The notes beneath the pieces were generated by a model. The model did not search any database and was not told where the DNA came from. It worked only from the letters and a program-made list of their open reading frames with translations. A DNA stretch of 64,000 nucleotides. Source: Bactrocera neohumeralis. Taxonomy: Eukaryota > Arthropoda > Insecta > Diptera > Tephritidae. Positions within the stretch are counted from its first letter, which is position 1; each line of letters begins with the position of its first letter. The translations under genes were made by a program, and so were the position numbers. The DNA is taken from assembly GCF_024586455.1 (NCBI RefSeq), contig NC_065922.1, forward strand, positions 22,564,089-22,628,088. The letters are read 5' to 3'. Positions 11,601-21,480 of this stretch are shown in pieces.

Positions 11601-14600
11601 TATACAACCTCATTGCTGAAAATTCTACTGGGTGATATAAGAAATTTTTAAAAGTTGGCAAGGAATTTGTAAGGAAACGTCAAAGATCAAAAATAAAAAT
11701 AATAAAAATAATAAAATAATATTAACTTTTTCAAAATTAGAAATATTTACATAGAAAGAGTTGAAAAGAAATTATATTAGTGAAATGTTTCCGCTCAGCA
11801 TCGGTCTATCGTGGGAAACGCCCATCTACGTGCGAATCGTGATCATGTTTATCTTACTACAATTACTGGGACTGTTCTCTTTTCTACTAAGGAATTACGT
11901 GCAAGAGTATTCTTATAAGTTTTGGCTACCAGATTGAACTAATAAATTTAGAATAACGAGTAAAAATGTAAAAGTCTCCACTTATGTGTCTAAATACTTA
12001 TTTATGTAAATGCTACTAAAAACTAAATAAAAGTCGTATAAAGAATTGCTACTCACATCATTTTGACTGCCGCGCACACTGTGGCGCACCGAACCATAAC
12101 GCTTCATCATGCCGGTGCTGGAAAGATCCTGACGAGAGGCTGTGTACTCCGGTATGTTGAGGATGGAGCCCTAGAAGCAACCAATTAATTATGTAAAAAA
12201 TATCATACAAGAGTATTTAGTGTATGTGCCCACCTGATACAGGATATCCGGCCGATACATGGTGCCACTGCCCCAATTCTCATGCGGTGGCGTTAACTGA
12301 TCCAAATGCGGCTGACTGCGATGACGCACCATATCCGTGCTGCTCGTGCTTTGTGCGATTGTTGAAGCTGCGATCTTGCCATTGGCGCCATTGCTCACAG
12401 CCTGATTGTTCTAGTGTCATTTATATATGAAGAGAGGAAGATAGTTAGTTTAAAGCCACAATAAGCGCATGACAAAAACAAAAAGGAAAAAACAAACGTC
12501 AAGTGGGGATATAGAGAAAACACAACAATCACACGGGTTTGGGGGGTGGGGAGTGTTAGCATTTGGATATATAGATATTTGCGTACTAGACCCCCTTAAG
12601 GGTGCAAGCTTTACTTGTGGGAGAGGTTTTCATAAAGATATCACAGCGTGCTTGGATGGCGTGCAGAGAGAAAGAGAGGTTGTACGATTATGTATATTTG
12701 TATTATTTTGTAAGTTGCGAGCGTGCTGGGTGGGGCACATACATTTGTATATAACAGGAGTGCAGTAAGGTCTGTTTCGATTGTTTGGGAATCAGCGTTA
12801 AGTGTTGGGAACGAACTACATTTTACTTGCGCTAACAGCATGGTCAAGTCGAGCGAGAGCATCCGGCAATGCGCCAACGAGGGACGCAACTGCTGTCGCA
12901 ACTGAGTATGTATATGTGGTTATGTTGTTGTTGTTGTGAGTTGGAGACACGCGCGCACGCGCACCGTAAACGACGAGAATAGAATAGAAACCAATTAGAA
13001 TAATATGCAGAGAAATTTTCTTAAAAAGTAAACTAAAACCACTAAATTTACCGAGAACTAAGAATTTCGTAAAATATCACACTTCCTCACACACTTACAT
13101 TGTTGCTGTTGAAGCCGTGTCCCACGCTGTTCGAGCGACACAAAGCCGCGTCGGCCCGTTGCGGCAACTGTAAATATTGATCACCCTCCGGTGTGCCCGA
13201 CTTCAACGGCTTCAGCTCAGCACTTGTTGTATTATTGTCGATAATATCACTTTTCTGCGCTTTAGATGGTTTTGGCGGTTCCAAGGGTCGGAAGAGCGCA
13301 CCGAATAGTATACAATTCAGCACAATGCCGCCGATGATGAGCATAGCGCCACGCCAACCGAACGAACCGATCAGATGTTCGGTGAGCGGCGCAAATACGA
13401 ATGTACCGAAACCGGAACCACACACGGCAATGCCGGTGGCAAGCGAACGTCGCGCCTCAAACCATGTGGTCACACTTACAATGGCTGGCAGATAGATGAG
13501 ACCCAGTCCGAAGCCTGTGCCAATACCAATTGTAAATATGAGTGTGAGCACATTCTGCGCGAAGATACTGGCGACAATGCAGGCCGCAGCAAATATTGCG
13601 CCGGCTATGGTGACCGCTCGACAGCCGTAGCGATTGACAAACGATGACGAGATGGGACCTGTGAATCAAGGAAGCACATATAGGGAATATAAGATTTTTT
13701 TTCCTAAATTTTAACAGTTCTTTATAACATTACGCACCTGAGGCATAAGTAACGCCCACCATAATGGACACGATCCAGGCCGTATAGCCTGAACCTTCAT
13801 TGAAGTAGGTGAGGAACTCATCATAAAAGAGACCAAAAGAATATGTCATGCCATCGGCTGTAAGAAAAAAGAGAATTTGAAAGAGGAAATATTAGTTTAT
13901 ATTCTATAATAAAGCTGCTAAAGACTTCCTATAGGACTCCAGTGCAAAAATATTATAAGAATCAGCTGATGATACCATCATAAGAATAATACTCCAAAAG
14001 AAGATGTCTCCCAACAAAATTTTTATAGTATAGAGCGAAAAAATCGATCGATGTTTATAACCCACGCTTATCACTATTCTATCGCATATACCATAGGAGT
14101 TCAATAGTTCAATTTGTTCTCGGGGCGATCAGCCTTTATTAACTAAGGCAGTCGGCAGATACATGTTTCTTCGGATGTAACTTCCGAAGCTTTGAAGCAC
14201 TTTTTTCTAAACGGCTAATCAATAGAGACCAGTTGGGTAAGAATGTAGCTTTTCTACAAGCTCCGGATCGCGATAAAACTAACAGGTCAAATGAAAATTG
14301 ATTTGACTTTAGTCCTAGCTTTCAAAATGCGCTGGTGTAAACTTGACTGTGAACGCAGTGGACGCCCAAAAAAAGTTGTTACCGAAGAAAATATCAAAAA
14401 AGTTTACAAAATAATTTTGCATGGTCGTAAGGTGGACTTTTTCGAGATCATTCTAAATATATCAAGCGAACGGGGTCATCATATCGTTCAAAGAAGGTGC
14501 CGCGCGAACTCACTTTAACCAAAAACCACGACGACCTGAAAAATTATGAATATTAGATAGCGTTATTGGACCGTGTGCAGCACGAAATCCCCGAAAAAGG

Positions 14601-17600
14601 GCTGCAATTGAAGGAAAAGCAAGTGCTGTGTCGCCAAGTCAATGCACAGTGTCACAAGTGAGTAAAACGATGGTAAAAATCCATGAATTGGGCTTCGAGT
14701 TGCTTTGCATCCCCCGTAATTCTTCATATCTGATCCCCAGCGACTACTTTCTGTTCTCATACCTCAAAAATATGCTCGCTGAGCGGAAATTTTCGTCGAA
14801 TGAACTATTTTGAAGCAAAGGACAAGTCGCACGGAAAAAAATAAATTGAAAAGTTGGAGAATCGCTATTATCATTGTATCTCACTTGAAGGGAACTATGT
14901 TGAGTAAAAAAAACGAGTTTTGTCAAAAAAATGTATTTTACTATACGGAAAAACATAACTTGGTCAATGTCACCACAGGATATGTAGTTGGCTTAAGCCC
15001 CGAAATTTCCTTAGAACGAATGTACTTCATCGATGGGCATAATAATTTTCTAACTTGTAAATGTTTGCCAGAAATATCCGTAAAAACCTCAAGGTTGTAA
15101 GTAATTGCTTAATGTTCAAAGTCAAACCATTAAAATGCAATAAATGTTGGTAGGACTTAAAAAAAGTAATGAACTTTTAATTAGCCAAAAATCTGGAATT
15201 GAAAAATTTTAATAAAAAATTAAGAAATTAAAATTTTATTTCAAATGTAATTATTTATTAATGCTCTTTATATAGCCTACTCGTATTGACCTATTGAATG
15301 TCGGCAGTACCTGAGAATGTACTTGACAACGGATGATGAAATAAACAAACAATCTTGAAGAATTGTAACCAGTTTTCGCCGGTTTTCTTTAATTGTTTCA
15401 TTTCCAAGCAGGAACTTTTGAATTGGCAGTGTTAACGATATTAAAAAAAAAAACATAAGCAAATAAAATATCAACTTTTGAGCTCAAAACAAATCAATTA
15501 TAATATTTAGTTGTCAGTAGATTAGGCCAAAAATTAAATTTTGTGACGAAACACTTATGTTAAAAATCCCACCGCAAACAAACCACTTGAACAGTGAAAT
15601 GAGTGGGCAAGTGCTACTTGAATTGTATGTATTTAAATATTAATTTTTTATTTTAGTTTAAAATTAGCACAAATAATTGCGTTGAGGGATATATTTGAAG
15701 AGCGAACGTATAATATTTTGGCTTGTTAAGTAGCTTCCTAATTTAGACGATTAGCAAATTCAATATGCATATAGTTTACGATTTAGAAACATTTATAAAT
15801 TATTTGACCCTCTGGAATGTCTACTAATTGTAAACTGTAATATCCAATAAAGTTAATAAACACTTATTTTTTATATCCCAAATTTATCTGGACGTTAGTA
15901 CACTAATGTATATTTCTAAAAAAGTACGATTTTAATTAAGGATATGAATGACATTTACAACTTATTATGCCATCAACAAACGTAGTGCCAAGAACTTTCG
16001 GGTATATTTAACTGGAATACAATGGATTATTTAATAATTGAAAATTAGTAGTTTACATTACTTATAGGAAAGTAGTTTGTTCGATTCGTACTCTCTAAAC
16101 GCTATGCGTTTCAAAACAGAGTAGTTTAGTTTGAAGGAATAATAAAAAATTATTAAACTACTATGCTAACTCGTAATCCTAGTTTATAATAATAATAATC
16201 GCTACTGTGTAGACATTGAAGGAAAACGAGCAAAACACATAAAAACGAACCACTTTTTCTTCATCAAAGTCCAGTTTATGAGATGAGAAACCTTCCCCGA
16301 CTAAATCAATCACTTATTATTAGTATTTCTAATATGCAATATTATCACATATTTGAAGAGGAGATAGTCTGTGAGAGAAAATTCTTACGTACATATATGG
16401 TATAATGAAGGATTGAAGATGGAGCATTGACAATTTTTTTTGAACGATGAAAAAATTATATTAAAAAAAAATTAAAAAAAAAAGAAAAATTGAAATTAAT
16501 GAAAAATTGTTTCTAAAATTTAAAAAGTGTTGGAGGTTAGATTTGAACAATAAAACTGTAAATTGTTCAACCATGTTCTCATAATAATAACGATAATGAA
16601 CTCGCAAGTTTTTTAGTTGTATATAATATAATAATTAAATTTATATTTTTAATGCAAGTTATTTATTATTATTATTTATTATTATTATTTTTTAAAAATT
16701 ATAATTTTTCCATTTTCGTCGAATTTTTTTACTTATAACGTTAAAATAAACTATTAAATTCTGATTTTATAGGAAAATATTTTTATTTTTTATTTTTAAT
16801 TTATTTTTTATTTTAAAAAGAATATAGTCACATCCCTAATATGTATATTTAAATGTATGATTTGTTAAATCCGTGTGCCAGTATTTATTGTACTGAACGA
16901 TTTGTTATCGCGTGACACATATCTTGCACGCGACTTATCACTCGTCTGTATGTATTGACATTATATTTACTGTGTTCATTACGAGTATCATATTTGTTTC
17001 TAACTGTTAATTGTTCAAGAAGGTTTTAGTGGCGGAAATGATAATTTATTTTATCACATCACACAAAGTTTTAACAAATAAGTATTGAGCAAATATTAGA
17101 GCGGGTCGATTTACAGGGAGCCAAAAAAACGGAAAAATCGCGTATGCAAAGAATGCTCTACGCATTATCGTGAACAATTTAGCCTAAGATACTATTGGTC
17201 CTTAACCGGTTTCGAGCCAACGGTTTTTAATGCGAAGTTTTTTAGGGATCATACAATCTTGTTCGTCAGTTTTTGAGATATCCGAATGAAATTTAATACG
17301 TAGGTGTATTTTGATATTCTATTGATCATTTGTCGGAATCTGCCAGATCGGACAACTATATGACATATTTCTCATACAACCGATTATTCAGATTTTTTAA
17401 ATTTCACTTTAAAATCGCGCGCTCGAAACTAGTTTCTGACCCATAGTCTGCTAGTCAAAGTTTTTCAGAATGATCCGTAGCACACTTTCCGCATACGCGA
17501 TTTTATGATTTTATGGAAAAATTCGACCCGCTCTAGTGCACATTGTTTCCAAGTCAATAATTGTTGACACTTGATAGTTGCTGAAATGATCCTAACTATT

Positions 17601-20600
17601 GCTTCAAACTGGAAACTTTTGATATGCTTATCGATATCGAAAGTTATGAAAGTTTTGTTTACAAATATTAGAAAATATATTACTTAACTGATCAAGCAAG
17701 AAGATATTGTGAAAGAGCGTAAAATATTGAGAGAAATCGCGAGTGTTGAGAGTTTGTTGGGACATTTCTGACAAAAAGCTTTCTAAAAAAATGTATTGGT
17801 TATATAAACAGTTGTTTTTGTTTTGATTATCATACTAATTATTAAAAGAAAATGGTTATTTAGACCAACTCAGAAAATTTGTATTTTTTAAAGCTTGTCA
17901 ATTTGTTGACGTAACCGTCTGACTTCAATTAGTGGGCATAAATCACTTTTGCTTTGACCATTAGGCTTGTGTATTTAAACTTAATTATTTACTACACCTG
18001 GTGTCCATAGTTTTACTGATATGTTGAAATGCTTGTGACTAATAAGCCTTGAAGGTTCGATTACCTATCAGTTGATAAGTGTAGAGTTTTGTACTAACAT
18101 ATATACTTTTGAATTAAAATAATGGTAGCGACAATAATTATGAGCTAAAAATGTTATTTTCTAATCAAAATTTGCGATTTAATGACTTAATTTTAGCATG
18201 AATATTATACAAGTAATTGTCCGTTTAAGTTTCAGAGATATTAATTTGGTATTACGATCATCGGGAAGCGATTCGGGAAGATAAGTTTTGACAGTTGAAA
18301 TTTTCAATAAGCTATAAAAAAAATTAAAAAAAAAAAAAAATATTAGAAACAATATTTTTTTAGTCTTCTTCTGTGCTGTCTAATTACATTGGATATCGCT
18401 ATAATCATAAATCGTCGGACAATAAAAAAAATTAAATTTATTTTCCTGTTCTCATTGACACACTTAACTGGAAATTGCAATCAGTCGCGCGATAGAAAAA
18501 ATAATATGAACGAAGGCTAATAAGCAACGCATGTCAAAGCGCCTAACTAGTGCATGTAAATAAATGATTACACATGAATAAGGGGATTAACTAAGCGATT
18601 ACAGCTCAATAGCTTTGCTGAGACAAAGTTAGTGCGAAAAGTAAATAAGCATGGAGACGATGAAGTCAATTGAATAAATACAAATATTTGTATATATATG
18701 AGTAAACATACTTGTAACTCGCCGTTCTATTGTTTACATGTTGTAAATTTTATAGATATCTTTTGGATCACTTCTATATACTTAAGGCAACGTACTGGCA
18801 TATAACACCAGAAGTTACTCATACGCACTGGCTTTATGGAAGATGCCGTAAGGTTAAGGCAAACGAATCAAAGAGTTAAATTAAATGCTAGATGTAAGTC
18901 TTTCTTCTCTACTTCTACAGTTCTGAAGTACTCAATGTGCTTGCGGCTTGCTATGATACAGACAATAGCTGGGAATTTTAACTTCAAATCCTTATTGATG
19001 ATACCTTAGCCAGCAAAGATTTCAGCAGAAAAGAGCAGAAATGGAAAAACAATTGTTGTACTAAACTTTCTTCACCGTCAAGTTTAGCTTCAGGCCTCTG
19101 AGTTATTGTAGTGTATTTCAGAATAAGTGGCTTAAGTTGCAGTAGACTTAATGCTCCGATCAACTTCTTTCAGGGAGATGAGCGATTACCTCGACAGCAG
19201 AGCGGCAATACTTGCGTTGAGCTCGGTATCAGTGCGCTCGAAACTAGTCAAGGAGTTGATATAGTATAAAACTACTTGATTAACAGATCATTTGCGATGA
19301 GGGAGCAACCTAACCCCGCTCACTTAGAGTGGGCGTCTTACGTTCTAGCACTGGATCTATGACCCTAGTGTGCGCTTAATAGGAGTTGACGAATAGCCAC
19401 TGAGCGGCTGCGAGATCTTGCCGGTCTATTTTTCAATAGGAGTTCACGTTGTAAAGCTAAAAATCCAGTCAGACGCAAAACTGTGATACAAGCAGTCTCC
19501 GTCAGCATCTATTGACAAAATGCGAAATGACTATTTCGACCAGCCAAATATACTACATGAGTTTCTGCTGTAGAACTAAATTGCACACTTTTGTACTTCA
19601 ACTATTTACAGTCGTTTCGCAGTTCATAGAGAGTTGTATATCGAACAACCAACTCGTATCAAAAAGAATGCCTTCCTTCCGTTTTCGACTCGCCGTTTCG
19701 GATTGAGTGAGCTAAATTCAAAATTGCGGATTACCCATTAAAGTAATTTTTTTGACATGTCGTTTTTAATCAGGTAATACTTTTTTCGCAGGAAGTCGTT
19801 TTGATAGCGATTACTAACGGGCCTAATAGCTGCAAAAAATGGTCGATAATTATAATTCTCGGCTGAAATATGTTCGAGCCAGCCGCGAATTCATTTACCC
19901 GGAAATAATTTATATTATGGCAAAATTATATCTTTATAAAAAAGCTATAGTCTTGGCCACAACATTAACTTATATGCTTTTTATTTTTTCTTGAGAACCA
20001 CATGTCTAAAACACCTTTTATATAAATGATCAGCGTACGAGCTGCGGCGTTGTCTGTCTAATTGTCCATCTATATATGCGCAAACTACTTGTAGATCGTT
20101 ATTTTTAGATATCCATCTGCTATGTCACTTTCACCCCACGGAGCTGCTTGGCTGTAGGAATCGCCGACATCAGATTACTATGGAATATAGCTGCCATACT
20201 CGTATAAGCTGATCAAAATCATACAAAGTCTTTTTATACCACCTTATGCCGTAAGAAATATACCTGTGGGTATTATAACTTCGCTGCAGTCGAAATTAAA
20301 GCAAGATTTTGCAAGACATATGTAATTTTATAATATGTTTTAGAAAAGTAAGACATGGGGGCAAGCAAAAACCTAGGAGCTTTTGCCGCCAAAAGAAGAA
20401 TTACTCCATTATCTTCAAATTCGCATGCGTCAGAAAACATATTAACTACCCATTTTTTGGAGCAAATGAAATAGTTTGTTTGATTCGCTACTCTCTATCG
20501 CTTAGAGTATTGAATAAAGCTACAATCAAATTGAAAAAGTTGTTATTTACTATCATCAAATGACAATAGAAAAGAAAAGTGGCTAACCGTAAACCACTAA

Positions 20601-20834
20601 TACATTTCAAGTATTATAAATAAAGTGAAAGTTCTATTAAACGAATGCTCCATTAATTCTAAATTTAGCTGTAAAAATAAATTTGTACTTACTGATGATG
20701 TGTATCATAAACGATCCGAAGACGACCATCCAACCCCAGCCGCCATCTGGTGGCACCGGTGTCAGTACATCCTCCACCAAATCACAATTGCCATTTGAGT
20801 TTTTATTATTTTTACGTGCCGGTGCATGCACCAT
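2474..20834 (-). CDS. Monocarboxylate transporter-like protein (SLC16/MCT, MFS), 8 coding exons
   Basis: Proton-linked or facilitative transporter of monocarboxylates in a cell membrane, by family. Exons in coding order: 20834-20693, 13857-13738, 13658-13099, 12401-12234, 12170-12057, 3306-2976, 2916-2716, 2634-2474. All junctions are GT..AG, and the phases add up to 1797 nt, 598 residues and a TAA stop. The family motif PDGGWGW is at residues 29-35, and the second MCT signature, WFEARRSLATGIAVCGSG, is at 153-170. Six N-terminal helices (about 36-210) are followed by a long hydrophilic loop (about 211-395) and six C-terminal helices. The length is normal for insect MCTs. The start is the only ATG that precedes the motif in an open frame. 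Intron 5 (3307-12056) hosts an antisense reductase gene. Which Drosophila MCT is the orthologue cannot be settled here; Silnoon is one possibility. No break was seen. Confidence 0.93.
2716..2916 (-). CDS. MCT-like coding exon 7 (TM10-TM11)
   Basis: The acceptor is AATTTGCAG|GC and the donor GGCG|GTATG. It encodes two helices, including AAYCAAFGFTIGAYVGLTSV and the conserved GIASFIGPPIGG that precedes the last helix. Confidence 0.92.
2976..3306 (-). CDS. MCT-like coding exon 6 (TM7-TM9)
   Basis: The acceptor is TTGTTTACAG|GTAAG and the donor CATCT|GTAAGTGC, phase 0 in and phase 1 out. It begins with a Cys-rich patch (VRIKCCGCISCSQETHD), then helices 7 to 9 including DAVFMVFALSNFFTS and the conserved GRIVLGYLAD. 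The open frame runs further upstream into the intron, but that part is not protein-like. Confidence 0.9.
4056..4906. repeat. Diverged tandem duplication in MCT intron 5 (units about 4056-4417 and 4563-4906)
   Basis: The two units share, in order, AATTAAGTGATTTGTAGACTT, TTTGGAGACTTTCAAAAA, ACATATGTAAGTAAC, TTCATTCAC, ACATATGCACCCCTT and CATATTTATTATGCAATTTA. The offset is about 490 to 510 bases. It is non-coding. The rest of 3307-5436 is AT-rich intron with no other feature seen. Confidence 0.65.
5437..8014 (+). CDS. Fatty acyl-CoA reductase (alcohol-forming), 10 exons
   Basis: Reduces fatty acyl-CoA to fatty alcohol with NADPH, for waxes, hydrocarbons or ether lipids; usually at the ER or peroxisome. 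Exons: 5437-5488, 5588-5715, 5780-6085, 6145-6233, 6300-6409, 6860-7064, 7125-7299, 7361-7551, 7695-7844, 7909-8014. Introns are GT..AG and total 1512 nt codes for 503 residues. The Rossmann motif TGGSGAVG is at residues 14-21, with its last part across intron 1. VSTFYSN has the conserved Ser at about 148. The active site YTFTK is at 201-205 and RPSI follows. The FAR_C region (about 300-465) has LPALLADGLIMLTGRKP. A C-terminal hydrophobic helix lies at about 474-492. Length and all key residues are normal, so it looks functional. It lies antisense inside intron 5 of the MCT-like gene. The Drosophila orthologue is uncertain. Confidence 0.94.
6463..6535. repeat. Short tandem duplication in reductase intron 5
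   Basis: Two copies of about 33 bases, each with TATCGATT, AATAACATCGGTATTT and a T/A tail, sit near the start of the 450-base intron 6410-6859. This intron is far longer than the others in the gene (60-143 bases). Confidence 0.6.
8065..8212. mobile_element. 148-bp MITE with TA target sites in the reductase 3' flank
   Basis: The ends are inverted repeats of about 22 bases: TGTGACCTTGTCTACGGAAA on the left and the reverse complement of CTACGAAAAGGG-type sequence on the right. TA dinucleotides flank both ends. It has no coding capacity. The TA duplication suggests mobilisation by a Tc1/mariner-type transposase. Confidence 0.65.
8356..8361 (+). terminator. Probable poly(A) signal AATAAA of the acyl-CoA reductase
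   Basis: AATAAA lies 342 bases after the stop codon in AT-rich sequence. A MITE lies between it and the stop, so it would be part of the 3' UTR. Position and motif only. Confidence 0.4.
8815..8975 (+). mobile_element. Mariner remnant, 3' end only
   Basis: It encodes the mariner transposase C-terminus DWKNRWHKCITSG..YFEGDKINIDEQ and is followed by AATTTCCAGGTATTTTTTTC, which resembles the terminal repeat of the mariner copy at 40.5-40.9 kb. Everything upstream of the last 30 codons is missing. Bases 8215-8814 hold nothing else that I recognise. Confidence 0.7.
9130..9275 (+). mobile_element. DDE_3-type transposon remnant, N-terminal helix-turn-helix
   Basis: It encodes RIEQRVFIIGQYFKNNESLA and, after a small deletion, VLISPTVKRLI. 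This matches the N-terminal domain (DUF4817 type) of an insect transposase family with a DDE_3 catalytic domain. Only about 45 codons survive. The same family appears at 33.3 and 34.4 kb. The following 9276-9910 is not identified. Confidence 0.55.
9911..11560 (+). mobile_element. RTE-clade LINE, degenerate copy (reverse transcriptase to 3' end)
   Basis: 5'-truncated non-LTR retrotransposon. Readable pieces in order: LKLWREHFSSLLNGNES, RQKNNKAEGPIDAI, a patch around 10230 matching the NYRGISLL region, YQYGFRPGKSTTDQIFTMRQ (10351-10411), FVDFKSAFDS (10451), the VYGDD active site (10732), then SLEIQRRICLANRCYFGLSG and LLYGAEAWTVTATDES. Many stops and frameshifts show it is dead. Near the end, 11252-11385 is an internal partial duplication. 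It ends in a GAA-rich tail near 11560. The copy at 34.5-35.2 kb belongs to the same family. Confidence 0.85.
11785..11937 (+). CDS. Candidate 50-residue single-pass membrane microprotein
   Basis: One uninterrupted frame from ATG at 11785 to TGA at 11935. The first residues are MFPLSIGLSWETPIYVRI. A hydrophobic helix follows at about 18-35 (IVIMFILLQLLGLFSFLL), then RNYVQEYSYKFWLPD. Base composition rises above that of the AT-rich flanks, and codons look protein-like. AATAAA occurs at 11941 and 12026. It lies in MCT intron 5, antisense to the host, downstream of the reductase and just after an RTE fragment that it does not resemble. I do not recognise the family. It could be a stand-alone small gene or a small ORF in a longer transcript. 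Conservation would decide. Confidence 0.5.
   Translation: MFPLSIGLSWETPIYVRIVIMFILLQLLGLFSFLLRNYVQEYSYKFWLPD
12057..12170 (-). CDS. MCT-like coding exon 5 (central loop, GSILNIPEY)
   Basis: Exactly 38 codons, phase 0 at both ends, acceptor TTGCTTCTAG and donor GAT|GTGAGT. It encodes GSILNIPEYTASRQDL and a basic segment RYGSVRHSVRG. Together with exon 4 it makes YQGSILNIPEY, a loop pattern seen in insect MCTs. It is followed by the 8.7 kb intron that contains the nested gene. Confidence 0.9.
12234..12401 (-). CDS. MCT-like coding exon 4 (central loop)
   Basis: Phase 0 at both ends, 56 codons, encoding a Ser/Thr-rich loop that ends RPDILYQ before the donor CAG|GTGGGC. Two in-frame acceptors lie nine bases apart: ...ATCAG|GCT at 12401 and ...ACTAG|AAC at 12410. 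The longer form would add Asn-Asn-Gln and give 601 residues. Confidence 0.87.
12411..13098. other. MCT intron 3
   Basis: Intron between coding exons 3 and 4. It contains short purine runs, a GTTGTTGTTGTT run near 12925 and an ACGCGCGCACGCGCAC stretch near 12950. No second gene is seen. Confidence 0.6.
13099..13658 (-). CDS. MCT-like coding exon 3 (TM2-TM6 and start of cytoplasmic loop)
   Basis: This is the largest exon, 560 nt. The acceptor is GATTCACAG|GTCCC and the donor is AACAAT|GTAAGT, phase 0. It carries GPISSSFVNRYGCRAV after helix 2, helices 3 to 6, the second family signature TWFEARRSLATG, and about 60 residues of the polar central loop. Confidence 0.93.
13738..13857 (-). CDS. MCT-like coding exon 2 (TM1-TM2)
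   Basis: The acceptor is TTTTTTCTTACAG|CC and the donor is TCAG|GTGCG. It encodes DGMTYSFGLFYDEF and the second helix, residues 48-88. The intron before it (13858-20692, 6.8 kb) is the longest after intron 5. Confidence 0.92.
14320..14950 (+). mobile_element. Mariner remnant with large internal deletion
   Basis: The N-terminal helix-turn-helix remains as RSGRPKKVVTEENIKKVYKI and ISSERGHHIV. The middle, with the first catalytic Asp, is missing. The C-terminal part resumes near 14560 (LLDRV..EIPEKGLQLKEKQ) and runs to LEGNYVE near 14905. The second catalytic Asp is Val (RQVNAQCHK) and the SPD of the third site is replaced (SSYLIPSDYFLF). It lies in MCT intron 1 and belongs to the same lineage as the copy at 57.8 kb. 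Confidence 0.8.
14960..17090. other. MCT intron 1, unassigned AT-rich part
   Basis: AT-rich intron sequence with A/T homopolymers (notably 16430-16500 and 16620-16820). No coding exon, RNA gene or recognisable transposon was found. Confidence 0.5.
17099..17533. mobile_element. 435-bp MITE with GAGCGGGTCGA terminal repeats
   Basis: The left end GAGCGGGTCGATTT and right end AAATTCGACCCGCTC are inverted repeats, and each is flanked by TA. Internal halves are also partly palindromic (TTTTTCAGAATGATC). A second, inverted copy lies at about 28330-28741. It is non-autonomous, with no ORF, and the TA target points to the Tc1/mariner superfamily. Confidence 0.75.
17534..19990. other. MCT intron 1, unassigned part
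   Basis: Mostly AT-rich intron. The stretch 18780-19700 is more balanced in composition and could be decayed retroelement, but no motif is firm enough to name it. Confidence 0.4.
20000..20300 (-). repeat. Tephritid-type interspersed repeat B, reverse copy
   Basis: Read on the minus strand it has the family marks in order: a start related to AACTTCGGCTGCACCGAAGC (here GGGTATTATAACTTCGCTGC on plus), TATGGCAGCTATATTCCATAG, GACAGACAACGCC and CTGATCATTTATATAAA. It is shorter and more diverged than the copy at 42.9 kb. Confidence 0.6.
20693..20834 (-). CDS. MCT-like coding exon 1 (start codon, PDGGWGW motif, TM1)
   Basis: The ATG at 20834-20832 follows the leader ACATAAAT. The 47 complete codons encode a short basic, Asn-rich N-terminus, the MCT signature PDGGWGW and the start of helix 1. 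The donor A|GTAAGT at 20693/20692 leaves phase 1. It joins the CC of exon 2 to give Thr48 in the stretch HIITDGMTYSFG, which is the expected family sequence. Confidence 0.92.
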
Positions 20835-21480
20835 ATTTATGTTTAGTATGAGCTACTTAAGAAAGTAATCAGCGACTGGAATGTGTGTGTGTTTGTGTGC
20901 AGTAAAGCTCTTCTCTTTGGGTTGGTGAAAGCGCAAGGAAGCGCCTTTTAAATCAGTCTGTTGCTTATGCTCCTCACCAGCAGTATGTTTTTCAAATTAT
21001 ACCGTTAAAACTGCAAATGATGGCTGGTTGTCGTGTGCAGCGTGTTGTTGGCACGCAATTTGCACTCAATTGGCGGTGCTGTTGTTGATGCTGCTGCTGT
21101 TGTGGCTGGCAATTGTTCAATTCCTGCTGCGCGCCACACAAAATGCAATTACTACTCTCTGCTCGATGCAATCGCTTGCCAATTTGACATTGCTTTACTA
21201 AGTTTTTCTGCGTTTCTTTTTGTGAAAAATAATTTTTGTTGAATTTTTCTATGACTTTTTATTGTTGCTGTTGCACTTATCACGGTATATACTTTCTCTG
21301 CGCGTTTTATTTCTGCAATGAAAAAGAATGTGACTGGTTAGCCGTGCTTTGGCATATATGTGTGTGTAAGTATAGAAGTGTGAATGGCTGTGTAGACTTT
21401 GATTGTTGTTTGTATGCAGCACGTGGAAATTGAGCTGCGTTTCTGTAGGTGGCAACGCTTATCCAAGAGCAATTTGCTTC
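20835..21480 (-). promoter_or_regulatory. 5' leader and upstream region of the MCT-like gene
   Basis: Sequence directly upstream of the MCT ATG. It is richer in G+C than most of the window and contains CAG/CTG-type runs. A possible splice acceptor (CACATTCCAG at about 20876) would mark the 5' end of the coding exon if there are upstream leader exons; otherwise a promoter may lie here. No TATA box or initiator is clear enough to claim. Confidence 0.35.

Noticed and set aside
13193..13647. Plus-strand frames across MCT exon 3
   Set aside because: They are antisense to a clearly coding exon with family motifs on the minus strand.
18780..19700. Possible retroelement in MCT intron 1
   Set aside because: Composition hints at old coding DNA, but no reverse transcriptase, RNase H or endonuclease motif could be read in any frame.
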